Below the pieces are notes generated by a model. It ran no database searches. It was not told the origin of the DNA and worked only from the letters and a program-made list of their open reading frames with translations. 9,579 nucleotides of DNA from contig JAQTMP010000028.1 of assembly GCA_028714275.1 (NCBI GenBank), forward strand, positions 1-9,579, read 5' to 3'. Origin of the DNA: Candidatus Paceibacterota bacterium (GTDB taxonomy: Bacteria; Patescibacteriota; Minisyncoccia; Phycocordibacterales; CAINVO01). The translations under genes and the position numbers were made by a program. This document shows positions 1 through 7,596 of this stretch, piece by piece; positions within the stretch are counted from its first letter, which is position 1; every line of letters starts with the position of its first letter.

Positions 1-74
1 GATGAAAGGATACCGATGATGGCGATGACCACCAAGAGTTCAATCAATGTAAAACCTGAAGTTGTTTTTTTCAT
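1..74 (-). CDS. Type IV prepilin, N-terminal fragment (cut by window edge)
   Basis: Reading the minus strand from an ATG at 74 gives MKKTTSGFTLIELLVVIAII followed by GILSS before the window ends. This is the class III prepilin signal: a short basic leader, then G^F as the prepilin peptidase cleavage site (after Gly7), then TLIE with the conserved Glu at mature position 5, then the hydrophobic helix that anchors the subunit and packs the pilus core. It could be the major pilin or a minor pilin or pseudopilin; the C-terminal globular domain that would decide is outside the window. It lies 175 bp after pilC, has its own promoter-like site, and has an A/T-rich leader with no Shine-Dalgarno sequence. 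The identity of the N-terminus is near certain; the specific pilin is unknown. Confidence 0.9.
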   Translation of the reverse strand, partial: MKKTTSGFTLIELLVVIAIIGILS

Positions 75-170
75 TTTTTAAATTTACTGTTATTGACTGC
101 TAAATTTCACTATTAATAATTATTGTTAAATTGAAAGGTCTGTTAAAGAAAGCTTTTCAATTGTGCTCTT

Positions 171-199
171 ATTATACTAGAGATGCCTATGGTAGCCAA
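171..199 (-). promoter_or_regulatory. Promoter for the prepilin gene
   Basis: On the minus strand a perfect TATAAT (-10, positions 171-176) lies 17 bp downstream of TTGGCT (-35, 194-199). Transcription would start near 164 and leave a leader of about 90 nt before the prepilin ATG at 74. The leader begins close to a short inverted repeat, TTGAAA at 155-160 with TTTCAA at 131-136. A separate promoter would let the pilin be made in larger amounts than the assembly proteins. The call rests on the perfect -10 box and ideal spacing; the -35 box is only partly conserved. Confidence 0.6.
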
Positions 200-249
200 G
201 GGCGGTGTGGATAACTAAAAAATTCATCTTTTGCGACGCACAACCACGC

Positions 250-1458
250 CTACAAAGCTGAAGAAATGTTGTAAATAGGGATGAGAACTGAAGCGAGCAG
301 GAATCCAACACCCAGACCCAGCAAGACAATCATGATAGGCTCAATCAAATCCACAAGAGTGTCCACAGCATTGACCACCTCACGCTGATAAAACTTGGCT
401 AGAGTCTCGAGAATATGCCCGAGCTCACCGGTCTCTTCACCTATCTTCATCATGGCTGTCATAATGCCTGGAATTTCTGGATGACGACCAAGGGCCTCCG
501 AGACAGGAGCACCGCCTTTGACCGCCTCAAGGGCTTGGAGCAAAGCGGCTTCAAAAACAATATTATCCACAATGGTAGATGTCAGCTCTAAGGCTTTGAT
601 CATTGGAATACCGCTGGCGAGCAGGGTGTTCATGTTGTCTGAAATGCGAGCCAGGTAGAGCTTTCTATAGAGGGCACCGATATAGGGTATATCGAGCTTG
701 AAACGGGAAAAACTGGCCTTACCAGCCGCCGTCCTACTAAAACGAAAGGCCATAAAACCACCGATGATAATGAGAATTAAAATAAAAAGACCGTAGTTGA
801 CCAAAAACTGACTGACTCCGATCACAATCGAAGTATAGACTGGGACTTTTTGTCCGGAGTCGAGCAAAATACCACTGATCTTCGGGATCACCACCGTCAG
901 CATCAAAGACATCACCGCAATAAAAGTAGTGATCACAAAAGCCGGATAAATCAAAGCATTCTTGACCTTTGAGGTCACTTCGTAGTTGCGGTCAAGGTAG
1001 TCTGCCAAATAAACAAAAGTCTGATCAAGCTTGCCTGATTCCTCTCCCGCTCGGACCATGTTGACGTAAAAACCGGAAAAAACTTTTGGATGTTTGGCCA
1101 AAGCACCTGAGATAGTGCTGCCTCCCTGCAAATCATCTCCAATCTGGGCTAGGATTTTTCCTAAGGTTTTGTTTTCTGTCTCGCTGGAAAGAAGCTTGAA
1201 GATACGCAAAGCTGAAACCTGCGCGGTAAAGAGAGTGGCCATCTGACGAGACAAGATGACCACATCCTTGTTTTTGACGCCGTTAAAGAGGCCGATGTCT
1301 CGATTTAAAAAACTGCCAGGGGCATCGGCCTCTTTAATAGAAGAGATGGTCAGACCGCGGCGCTGAAGTGAATTGATAGCAACATCCACATTGATGGCGT
1401 CGATCGATCCATCTTTAGCTGCTCCGGTTTCGTCAAGTGCTTTGTAATTGAATAACAT
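250..1458 (-). CDS. pilC: Type IV pilus inner-membrane platform protein PilC (GspF family)
   Basis: This 402-residue protein has the length and plan of the PilC/GspF family: a short N-terminal region (about 1-60, LFNYKALDETG), then two homologous T2SSF domains at about 66-195 and 268-395. Each repeat carries the family glycine-glutamate signature, RAGEESGKL at 137-145 and KIGEETGEL at 338-346. Three hydrophobic segments are visible at about 168-191, 210-236 and 374-396. PilC sits in the cytoplasmic membrane and is the platform through which the PilB and PilT motors move pilin subunits. It starts at ATG 1458, 17 bp after pilT, and is the last assembly gene before the prepilin. There is no Shine-Dalgarno sequence; the leader is A-rich. 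No truncation or frameshift is seen. Confidence 0.95.
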   Translation of the reverse strand: MLFNYKALDETGAAKDGSIDAINVDVAINSLQRRGLTISSIKEADAPGSFLNRDIGLFNGVKNKDVVILSRQMATLFTAQVSALRIFKLLSSETENKTLGKILAQIGDDLQGGSTISGALAKHPKVFSGFYVNMVRAGEESGKLDQTFVYLADYLDRNYEVTSKVKNALIYPAFVITTFIAVMSLMLTVVIPKISGILLDSGQKVPVYTSIVIGVSQFLVNYGLFILILIIIGGFMAFRFSRTAAGKASFSRFKLDIPYIGALYRKLYLARISDNMNTLLASGIPMIKALELTSTIVDNIVFEAALLQALEAVKGGAPVSEALGRHPEIPGIMTAMMKIGEETGELGHILETLAKFYQREVVNAVDTLVDLIEPIMIVLLGLGVGFLLASVLIPIYNISSAL

Positions 1459-1475
1459 AATTTTTTAATAAAGAA

Positions 1476-2537
1476 TTACAAAAATCTTTCCAAAGTTTTT
1501 GGATTGAATGAGTGGAGGTAGGCATTTTCGATCGTGATTTCACCCTTGCGCACCAGCTCGGCTAGCGAACGATTCATATCAATCATTCCCTCTTCCGAAC
1601 CGGTTTCGATGACAGTATTGATCTCGTGGGTGCGCTTTTCGCGGATAAGATTGGCCACGGCGTTGTTGGCAATCAAAAGCTCGTATACTGGGATCAAGCC
1701 GCCAGAAATACGAGGGATGAGACGCTGAGAAAAAATCCCAGCCAAGGATCCAGCCAGCTGAATCCGAATCTGATCCTGCTGGCCAGATGGAAATGAGTCA
1801 ATAATACGATCAATAGTCTGAGCGGCGTTGTTGGTGTGAAGGGTCGAAAGCACAAGATGACCAGTCTCAGCGGCAGTGACCGCTGCGGCCATAGTCTCAT
1901 AACCTCGCATCTCGCCCACCAGCAAGACATCCACATCCTCACGGAAGACACTGAGCAGAGCAGCATTGAAATCAGTGGTGTCTACTCGCACTTCACGCTG
2001 ATCGATGATGGATTTTTTTTGTTCGTAAATATATTCGATAGGATCCTCGATAGTGATGATGTGCTCGGCGCGTTGCTGGTTGATCAAGTCAATCATAGCG
2101 GCGAGCGTGGTGGTTTTTCCTTGACCGACAGGTCCTACCACAAGGAAAAAGCCTTGCTGGCGCTGGGCAAACTGCTCAAGAGCTGGCGGAAGATTGAGTT
2201 CGGCCAAAGTACGGATCTGTTTTGGAATATGACGGAGCACAATGCCGATATAAGTCTGTTGGAAAAAAGCATTGCCTCGGAAACGGCCAAACTCTTTAAA
2301 ATTGTAGGAAAAATCCAACTCTTTTTTGGCCATAAAGAGCTTTTTGTTTTCGTCACTGATAAGAGCGCTCAACAAGCCCTCAATGTCCGAGTGAGTCAAG
2401 ACGGCTTTTTTGACGAGAGGAATAAGTGATCCTGCCACCCGGAGAGTGGGATGTCTGCCTTCGGAAAGATGAAGGTCCGAAGCGCCCTCGCGCACTGTGG
2501 TATTGAGCAAATCTTCGAGTTCTTGATGGTAATCCAT
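1476..2537 (-). CDS. pilT: Twitching motility retraction ATPase PilT
   Basis: A 353-residue secretion ATPase, close to the usual PilT length. The N-terminal PAS-like part (about 1-110) includes the family phrase ASDLHLSEG near residue 19. The RecA-like domain has Walker A GPVGQGKT at 135-142, an Asp box TIEDPIEY, Walker B VLLVGEMR with the catalytic Glu at 209, and a His box STLHTNNAAQ with His234. PilT rather than PilB is shown by the small size, the lack of an MshEN domain and the C-terminal stretch NNAVANLIREKRTHEI followed by EGMIDMNRSLAELVRKGEI. It should power pilus retraction, the step that pulls in DNA or drags the cell. Walker A has Gln139 where most relatives have Ser. It follows the receiver gene by 13 bp. 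PilU-like paralogs are an alternative that cannot be excluded without a tree. Confidence 0.94.
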   Translation of the reverse strand: MDYHQELEDLLNTTVREGASDLHLSEGRHPTLRVAGSLIPLVKKAVLTHSDIEGLLSALISDENKKLFMAKKELDFSYNFKEFGRFRGNAFFQQTYIGIVLRHIPKQIRTLAELNLPPALEQFAQRQQGFFLVVGPVGQGKTTTLAAMIDLINQQRAEHIITIEDPIEYIYEQKKSIIDQREVRVDTTDFNAALLSVFREDVDVLLVGEMRGYETMAAAVTAAETGHLVLSTLHTNNAAQTIDRIIDSFPSGQQDQIRIQLAGSLAGIFSQRLIPRISGGLIPVYELLIANNAVANLIREKRTHEINTVIETGSEEGMIDMNRSLAELVRKGEITIENAYLHSFNPKTLERFL

Positions 2538-2550
2538 TTTTTTATTTAAA

Positions 2551-2952
2551 TTAAACTTTCGTTGCTTGACGACTCAACACCTTACGCACTTCAGCTACAA
2601 CCTCAGAAGGAATAGTCGTGGCTTTGACAATATAACCATCGATACCTAGGCGTTTTGCCTTATCAATATCGGATGATTGACCCTGGTTGCTCAAAATAAT
2701 AATCCGAGCCGTCGGCACGAGATTTTCTTTGCGAATATGCTCAAGCACTTCGAGACCGTCCATGCTGGGCATCACAATATCTAAAATAATGGCGTCTGGA
2801 ACAAGACCTTCAGTCAGCTTAGTCAAGGCATCACTACCATCGCTGGCGGTGGAGACCTCAAAATTTTCCCGCTGAAATTTGATCGAATACATGTTGAGCA
2901 AAAATTTGTCATCATCTACGATCATTATTTTGATTTTTTTTTCGGTGTCCAT
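2551..2952 (-). CDS. Stand-alone CheY-like response regulator receiver
   Basis: The 133-residue protein is a single receiver domain with no output domain. The acidic pocket is in IMIVDDDKF (Asp13 to Asp15), the phospho-acceptor is Asp58 in ILDIVMP, the switch Ser is Ser88 (IIILSN) and the conserved Lys is Lys110 (IVKA). All catalytic residues are intact, so it should be phosphorylated by a histidine kinase. No kinase is in the window. Its place between pilB and pilT suggests it controls pilus activity by protein contact, as PilG, PilH or CheY do, but the partner is unknown. It is preceded by its own extended -10 promoter 20 bp upstream, so receiver, pilT and pilC may form a separately controlled unit. 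The start at ATG 2952 has no Shine-Dalgarno sequence. Confidence 0.93.
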   Translation of the reverse strand: MDTEKKIKIMIVDDDKFLLNMYSIKFQRENFEVSTASDGSDALTKLTEGLVPDAIILDIVMPSMDGLEVLEHIRKENLVPTARIIILSNQGQSSDIDKAKRLGIDGYIVKATTIPSEVVAEVRKVLSRQATKV

Positions 2953-2971
2953 AGAAGTATTTTATGAGCTT

Positions 2972-2980
2972 ATTATAGCA
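2972..2980 (-). promoter_or_regulatory. Extended -10 promoter ahead of the receiver-pilT-pilC group
   Basis: The minus strand reads TGC-TATAAT, a consensus -10 hexamer (2972-2977) with the TGn extension (2978-2980). It lies in the 47-bp gap between pilB and the receiver gene, the largest gap between the assembly genes. The -35 region is poor (T-rich, near 2995-3001), which extended -10 promoters tolerate. Transcription would begin near 2965, about 13 nt before the ATG. No terminator hairpin is visible in the same gap, so read-through from pilB is also likely. Confidence 0.5.
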
Positions 2981-2999
2981 TATTTCTTTTTTTAAAAAT

Positions 3000-4721
3000 C
3001 TACAGCGCATTCACTTCCTCGAAAGGAATTTCCTTGCGAAGCGCCTTGATGATGGCGTCTTCCCGCATAGACATCATCCCTTTTTCGCGCAGTAGCTTAT
3101 TGATAGCCACCTCAGTCGGATCCTTCAAAATAAGTGCCTCGAGCTCGCGGTCCATTTTGAAAGCTTCAAAGACAGCCGTACGACCACGAGTACCTTTTGG
3201 ACACTCTGGCGTAGGAGAGATTTCATAGACTGTCGAAACTTGAGGAATTTCAGATTTAAATTGCGCTGGCAAATCCTCAAATTGCTTTTCTACCAAGACT
3301 TTAATAGCGCCGTCAAAAGGCACTTCTTTGACCGCGTCTGGGCAGATCTTGCCAACCAAACGCTGAGCCATAGTCAAAATAAGGGTAGGAGCAATCAGGT
3401 AAGGATCGACTCCCATGTCCACCAATCGAGGAATGACACCGACGGCACTGTTGGTGTGAATAGTGGAGAGCACAAGGTGGCCGGTCAACGCAGCTTGCAC
3501 AGCAAGCTGCGCTGTCTCCTTGTCTCGAATCTCCCCCACCATGATCACGTCTGGGTCTTGACGAAGAGTCGTACGCAAACCCGAAGCAAAGGTGTATCCG
3601 ATTTCAGGCCGCACTTGTGATTGGCTCATACCATCAATATTGTATTCAACAGGGTCTTCGAGTGACAACACATTCATTTCTTCCATATTGAGCTCGTTCA
3701 ACATTGAGTAAAGAGTGGTCGTCTTTCCAGAGCCTGTCGGACCAGAAATTAAAATCATACCGTACGGACGGGTAATGGCTTCTTTGATCAAAGACAGACT
3801 GCGGGGACTAATGCCCATTTTATCCAGTTTTTGCACACCTTTTTCTTGATCGAGAATACGCATCACAATCTTTTCACCATAATAGGCTGGAAAAGTAGAC
3901 ACGCGAAAATCAATTTTGCGATTTTCAATACGCGCACTAAAACGTCCATCTTGCGGTTTGCGCTTTTCGTCCAGTTTCATATTGCAAAGGATCTTGATGC
4001 GCGCCACCACGGCAGGGTGAACGTTTATCGGCAGGATCAAGCTGGTATTTAAAATGCCATCCACTCGGAAACGTACTCTGATCTTGTCTCGCATGTGTTC
4101 GATATGTACATCTGACGCATCACCTTCAATGGCGTAGCGGAGGATTGTCGCCACAATTTTTGTCACCGGAGCATCTTCAATAATAGTCGCCTGATTGCTT
4201 CGACTAGAAAGATTATCGTTTTCCTGGCGCTGAATTTCTACTTCTTCGGCTGAAAATTCGCTTTCCAAATCACTCAGGGCTTTGGTCACTTCACCGGAAA
4301 GACCCTTATAAGAGGCGAGGACACGTTCAAAATCCTCCTCAGATACAAGGTATATTTTAAAAGGCATATTAGCCTTGGTTCCGATAAAACTTAAAGCATC
4401 GCGAGCTTCAATATTGTCAGGATCTACCAAGCCTACTTCAAGGACGCCCTCGTTTATAGCAAAAGGAATAAATTTATAATGAAGGGCTGACTCCTCCGGA
4501 ATATATTTTAAAACCTCGAAAGGCACTTCTTTGCCTTCAAGATTTTTCATCGGAATTTTAAGCGCCTCACTTTTGGCAAGCAAAATCTCGTTCGGGCTTA
4601 TTTCCCTATCTCGCAAGACTTCCTCTATGCTCCTTTCGCCGCTTTCGGCTTCTTGGCGGACATAGTTGGCATCATCTTTGCTTAATATTTTTTTTGAAAC
4701 AAGAACGTCAAGAAAATTCAT
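3000..4721 (-). CDS. pilB: Type IV pilus extension ATPase PilB (GspE family)
   Basis: A 573-residue GspE/PilB ATPase. An MshEN-type N-terminal domain spans about 1-150. The ATPase part has GDASDVHIE and VRFRVDG in the N2 domain, Walker A GPTGSGKT at 327-334, Asp box LEDPVEY, Walker B VIMVGEIRD with Glu397, and His box STIHTNSA. It should drive addition of pilin subunits on the PilC platform. The zinc-binding region is degraded: relatives have two CxxC pairs, but here only Cys460 (KICPDA) and Cys507 (PECPKGTRGR) remain, one from each pair. The C-terminal GRTAVFEAF and following helices are otherwise normal. It starts at ATG 4721, 5 bp after the pilP-like gene. PilB fits better than GspE because of the pilMNO context. 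Confidence 0.95.
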   Translation of the reverse strand: MNFLDVLVSKKILSKDDANYVRQEAESGERSIEEVLRDREISPNEILLAKSEALKIPMKNLEGKEVPFEVLKYIPEESALHYKFIPFAINEGVLEVGLVDPDNIEARDALSFIGTKANMPFKIYLVSEEDFERVLASYKGLSGEVTKALSDLESEFSAEEVEIQRQENDNLSSRSNQATIIEDAPVTKIVATILRYAIEGDASDVHIEHMRDKIRVRFRVDGILNTSLILPINVHPAVVARIKILCNMKLDEKRKPQDGRFSARIENRKIDFRVSTFPAYYGEKIVMRILDQEKGVQKLDKMGISPRSLSLIKEAITRPYGMILISGPTGSGKTTTLYSMLNELNMEEMNVLSLEDPVEYNIDGMSQSQVRPEIGYTFASGLRTTLRQDPDVIMVGEIRDKETAQLAVQAALTGHLVLSTIHTNSAVGVIPRLVDMGVDPYLIAPTLILTMAQRLVGKICPDAVKEVPFDGAIKVLVEKQFEDLPAQFKSEIPQVSTVYEISPTPECPKGTRGRTAVFEAFKMDRELEALILKDPTEVAINKLLREKGMMSMREDAIIKALRKEIPFEEVNAL

Positions 4722-4726
4722 TATGA

Positions 4727-5134
4727 TTACTTTTTAGTTGAAGTAGCCGTTTTGGTACTGGTGGCTGAAGCTGAAGTCACCCCACCATTGGCCGAAGAGC
4801 TGGCAGAAATATTGGCGTCGTTGCTGCCCAAAGGAGCAAACGGGTTTGGTCGACCAGGAGTCTGAGGGACGAGCTCGCGACTGAAGTCGACTAAGCTAGC
4901 AAACACTGGGTCGTTAAAAATATCATCCTTTAGGCTAATGGTGTCGATGGTGGCAAGCTGAGTAACAAAGGATTGGTCTGGGGTAAGATCACTACCCGAG
5001 CCTGCCGCTACATTGGTCTGAGACAAGCCTCCGGTAGACTGGACCGGAGCTTTGTTCACAAAAAAATAACTGTAGACAAAGAAACCGATGACCACGATGA
5101 TAACTATAATGATGATGGGTTTGAGTTTACTCAT
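4727..5134 (-). CDS. Short PilP-like pilus alignment protein
   Basis: The 135-residue protein has one N-terminal membrane helix (about 5-26, rich in Ile and Val) after a basic start (MSKLKP). A middle region (about 53-90) follows, then GRPNPFAPLG at 94-103, which resembles the start of PilP folds (usually DPFxP). The last 30 residues are low-complexity Ser, Thr, Ala and Lys (for example TSTKTATSTKK). The beta-sandwich domain that PilP uses to contact the secretin is missing, as is a lipoprotein cysteine. Position directly after pilO (stop and start separated by one base) and before pilB supports a PilP-like role as a small partner of PilN and PilO. Function is inferred from position and this motif only; homology with PilP is not proven. 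Confidence 0.7.
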   Translation of the reverse strand: MSKLKPIIIIVIIVVIGFFVYSYFFVNKAPVQSTGGLSQTNVAAGSGSDLTPDQSFVTQLATIDTISLKDDIFNDPVFASLVDFSRELVPQTPGRPNPFAPLGSNDANISASSSANGGVTSASATSTKTATSTKK

Positions 5135-5135
5135 G

Positions 5136-5675
5136 TTATTTTAACCAATAGGTTTGGATGGTTAGAGAATACGTATATAAATTGTCTTTGTTCGACGCAA
5201 AGGAAAGAGACGTCAAGTCAACGACTCGCAAACTGCTTTCCAAATCATGCAAAAATAACTGAAAAGTCTCGTATGAGGTGGTAACTGAAAATGAAAGAGT
5301 GATTGAGCCGTATGGCTTACTATCTGGACCCAAAACAACCGCCCCAGATCCTGCCGTTTCCTGATTGATCTGAATACCTTTAATAATCATTCCGTATTTA
5401 GAAGCAATATCATTTATATCCAAAACAAGCCCTACATTGTTGACGCCATCCGGTAAAGCTTTCTGCAAACGCTGGATGCTGGCATCTGGGATATTGTTGT
5501 AATCCTGCACCAAGAGATCCCGCTTGGCTCGAAGCTTGGCAGCATTGGCCTGGGCATCAGCAAGCTGAGCTTTAGTGATAGAAAGACCTTTAACATCCTG
5601 ATAGACACCATCGGTGTACCCGAAGAAAATGCCGATGGCTAGGATGACGAGGATGATGGGTGTAATAAATTTCAT
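5136..5675 (-). CDS. pilO: PilO-like pilus alignment subcomplex protein
   Basis: The 179-residue protein has one membrane helix near the N-terminus (about 4-20, PIILVILAIGIFFGY), a helical, likely coiled-coil stretch (about 33-75, rich in Ala, Leu, Lys and Gln), and a C-terminal alpha/beta part (about 80-179) of the ferredoxin-like PilO type. The phrases NNIPDASIQRLQKALPD and ITLSFSVTTSYETFQLFLHDLE match what PilO proteins carry. It should pair with PilN through the coiled coil and the C-terminal domain, linking the cytoplasmic PilM to the outside. It starts at ATG 5675, 18 bp after pilN, and its stop is followed one base later by the pilP-like start, so translation is probably coupled. Sequence similarity in this family is low; gene order carries much of the call. 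Confidence 0.85.
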   Translation of the reverse strand: MKFITPIILVILAIGIFFGYTDGVYQDVKGLSITKAQLADAQANAAKLRAKRDLLVQDYNNIPDASIQRLQKALPDGVNNVGLVLDINDIASKYGMIIKGIQINQETAGSGAVVLGPDSKPYGSITLSFSVTTSYETFQLFLHDLESSLRVVDLTSLSFASNKDNLYTYSLTIQTYWLK

Positions 5676-5693
5676 AAAATAATTAGAGCAAAA

Positions 5694-6401
5694 TCAACGG
5701 TTGGATGGTAATGGGGTAAAGCCAGCGCTCGACGTAGCACTAGCTGGCTGGGTCTGGGCTGGTTGCTGCTGGGCCTGCTGAGCAGACTGATCTCCTTGAG
5801 ACTGGAGCATAGACTCTACCGATGTATAGTAGAGCAACTGGCTTGGATCGACGGAAGCGGTGAAAGTGAAGACAATATTGCCACCACTATCTACATCGAG
5901 ACCTGAAAAAATGGGACTATGAAAAATAGTTTTCATAGTCGGATCAGAGAAGGCCTTGTCCTGAAGGGCGACTGAGTCGTAATTGATTGCTTGACCATGC
6001 ATGGTCAGAGTCACTTTATTGGTCTGATAGGCTAGATTGAAATCATTGAAGCGCACTGTGGGCAAGGTGTTGCGGGAAATGATACCGAAAAGATTTGAGG
6101 CTTGAATATGAGTATGTAAAATAGTCTTGACTGATCGGATCCGATCACTGAGTCGGACATATGTTTCTAAAGTAGATGGATTGAGATCCTTTTGGGCCAA
6201 GACCAATTGCTGCTGTTGGTAGTCAATGCTCTTTTGCAAAATGGCTTTATAGACAAAGACTCCGCCAGCAGCGGCGAGACTCACAAAAAATATAAAAAAA
6301 GCGACGAGGGTAAAAATATTTACCCCGCGAGTTTTTTCAATCCCTCCATTACTGGAGATTGGTTTTTTTGGAATGAATGATGTTTGGAACTTTGTTTCCA
6401 T
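5694..6401 (-). CDS. pilN: PilN-like pilus alignment subcomplex protein
   Basis: From ATG 6401 this is a 235-residue bitopic membrane protein: a short cytoplasmic tail, one membrane helix at about 28-51 (FTLVAFFIFFVSLAAAGGVFV), a Gln-rich coiled coil (about 52-75), a periplasm-side domain to about 190, and a low-complexity tail rich in Gln, Ala, Pro and Ser. PilN inserts its N-terminal tail into a groove on PilM; the segment TSFIPKKP (7-14) could play the part of the canonical INLLP motif, which is absent. The frame also opens from a TTG at 6422, adding seven residues; ATG is preferred as the stronger codon, since neither start has a Shine-Dalgarno sequence. The assignment rests on topology and its place between pilM and pilO. 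Confidence 0.85.
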   Translation of the reverse strand: METKFQTSFIPKKPISSNGGIEKTRGVNIFTLVAFFIFFVSLAAAGGVFVYKAILQKSIDYQQQQLVLAQKDLNPSTLETYVRLSDRIRSVKTILHTHIQASNLFGIISRNTLPTVRFNDFNLAYQTNKVTLTMHGQAINYDSVALQDKAFSDPTMKTIFHSPIFSGLDVDSGGNIVFTFTASVDPSQLLYYTSVESMLQSQGDQSAQQAQQQPAQTQPASATSSAGFTPLPSNR

Positions 6402-6433
6402 ATACTGGTTTAAGTATAACAACTAATAAATTT

Positions 6434-7576
6434 TTATTCAAACTCCTGAAGCTTGCGCAAGGCCAGACCAACCGCCACCGAAAACTCCAGGCCAGTCGCT
6501 TTCAAAACATCCTCCAAAAAAGCTGGGGCTTGCACTTTTGCAAACGGGTCCCCTATCACTACTTCGGCTTGAAAGTTGGCTTTAGCCAGCTCTGTAAAGC
6601 CACGAAGGGCGGAGCCGCCCCCTGTCAAAATAACTTTGCTGATAGTTTTGTTGTAATGCCGCTGGTAATTTAAAAGAGCCGTGTTGGCTTCGGAAAAAAT
6701 GTAGTCCAGAGGCACAGAAATAATTTCATAAATATTTTTTTGTTGTTCGGCATCATCCGTGCCAGTGGTGACCATTCCTCTTTTAATTTTTTCAGCCTGA
6801 TCAATGCTGACCCCCATCCCCTTTGAAATACTAATGGTAATGTCCTGAGAACCTTTGTTGATGATGTGCGAAGTGCGCACCACTCCTTTTTCCAAAATAT
6901 AAATCTTGGTGCCCGTCGCACCCATGTCAAAAATCATGACCGGAGAGGTTTCTTGTGAGAGCAGAGCACGGGTCGCACTAAACATTTCTATTTCAAAAAA
7001 ACTCGTGTGCAAGCCGGAAGCTTGGACGGTGGCATTGTAATTGCTGAGCACTTCGTTGTGAATTGAAACCACGAGCACGTCCGTCTTTTGCTGGGCTTTT
7101 TTGATGTGTTGTTCCGAACTGTCATCTTCTTCATTTTCAACAAAATCAAGCTCGCGCCCTTCTTCTTTTGGTACAATCCACCAATCGAGCGTGACTTCGC
7201 TGATTGGCACAGGAATATATTTACGCGCTTCAATCGGAATCATTTCCTGAAGCTGTTTTTCATCCACGGCAGGCATTTCTATGAGTGAGACGAGACTGGA
7301 ACGAAAAGGAATAGCCACCCCCGCACTGGTGGTGGTGATTTTGGCCTCTTTTAGAACATCCCGGACAGCTTCGGCTAGCTTTTCTGGAGGCAGATTGACC
7401 ACCTGGCCAACAGACATGCCGGCATATGGACCGAGGGCCAGCTCGCCATAAGTCTCAAGCACGGCTTTGCCCTTTTTTTTGCGAAGCTGCACTACTTTGA
7501 TGGCTGAGCCTCCAATGTCCACACCAATGATGCTTGTTTCGGGTTTTTTGAAGAAATTTTGAAATATATTTGCCAT
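6434..7576 (-). CDS. pilM: Type IV pilus assembly ATPase-fold protein PilM
   Basis: The 380-residue protein has the actin/FtsA fold of PilM. The phosphate-1 loop IIGVDIGGSAIKVVQL is at 16-31, SLVSLIEMP and MIPIEARKYIPVPISEV follow, phosphate 2 is MIFDMGATGTKIYIL and the adenosine loop is VILTGGGSALRG. An acidic, Lys-ending insert (VENEEDDSSEQHIKKAQQK) interrupts the 1C-like domain. PilM is cytoplasmic, binds the PilN tail and couples the motors to the membrane alignment complex. It is the first gene of the pilus locus and starts at ATG 7576, with a promoter-like site just upstream and the comF start only 20 bp away in the opposite direction. The motifs leave little doubt. The last residues (LRKLQEFE) are intact. 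Confidence 0.95.
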   Translation of the reverse strand: MANIFQNFFKKPETSIIGVDIGGSAIKVVQLRKKKGKAVLETYGELALGPYAGMSVGQVVNLPPEKLAEAVRDVLKEAKITTTSAGVAIPFRSSLVSLIEMPAVDEKQLQEMIPIEARKYIPVPISEVTLDWWIVPKEEGRELDFVENEEDDSSEQHIKKAQQKTDVLVVSIHNEVLSNYNATVQASGLHTSFFEIEMFSATRALLSQETSPVMIFDMGATGTKIYILEKGVVRTSHIINKGSQDITISISKGMGVSIDQAEKIKRGMVTTGTDDAEQQKNIYEIISVPLDYIFSEANTALLNYQRHYNKTISKVILTGGGSALRGFTELAKANFQAEVVIGDPFAKVQAPAFLEDVLKATGLEFSVAVGLALRKLQEFE

Positions 7577-7580
7577 AGGG

Positions 7581-7590
7581 AGCGTACGCT
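7581..7590. repeat. Perfect 10-bp palindrome between the divergent pilM and comF starts
   Basis: AGCGTACGCT is its own reverse complement and occupies half of the 20-bp gap between the two start codons. It falls in the 5' leader of both predicted transcripts and just downstream of the predicted pilM -10 box. Such a position suits a repressor operator shared by both genes, but a 10-bp palindrome can also arise by chance. Confidence 0.35.
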
Positions 7591-7596
7591 TTCGTT

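Noticed and set aside
210..249. A terminator after pilC
   Set aside because: The T-run on the minus strand is not preceded by a convincing stem; the short TGCG/CGCA pairing leaves no room for a loop.
1836..2429. A 197-codon plus-strand reading frame opposite pilT
   Set aside because: It is the mirror of a strongly conserved gene, has no recognisable domain, and reads like the complement of pilT codons.
7542..7570. A promoter for comF with TATATT at 7565-7570 as the -10 box
   Set aside because: No acceptable -35 box lies at a usable distance and there is no TGn extension, so it could not be supported.
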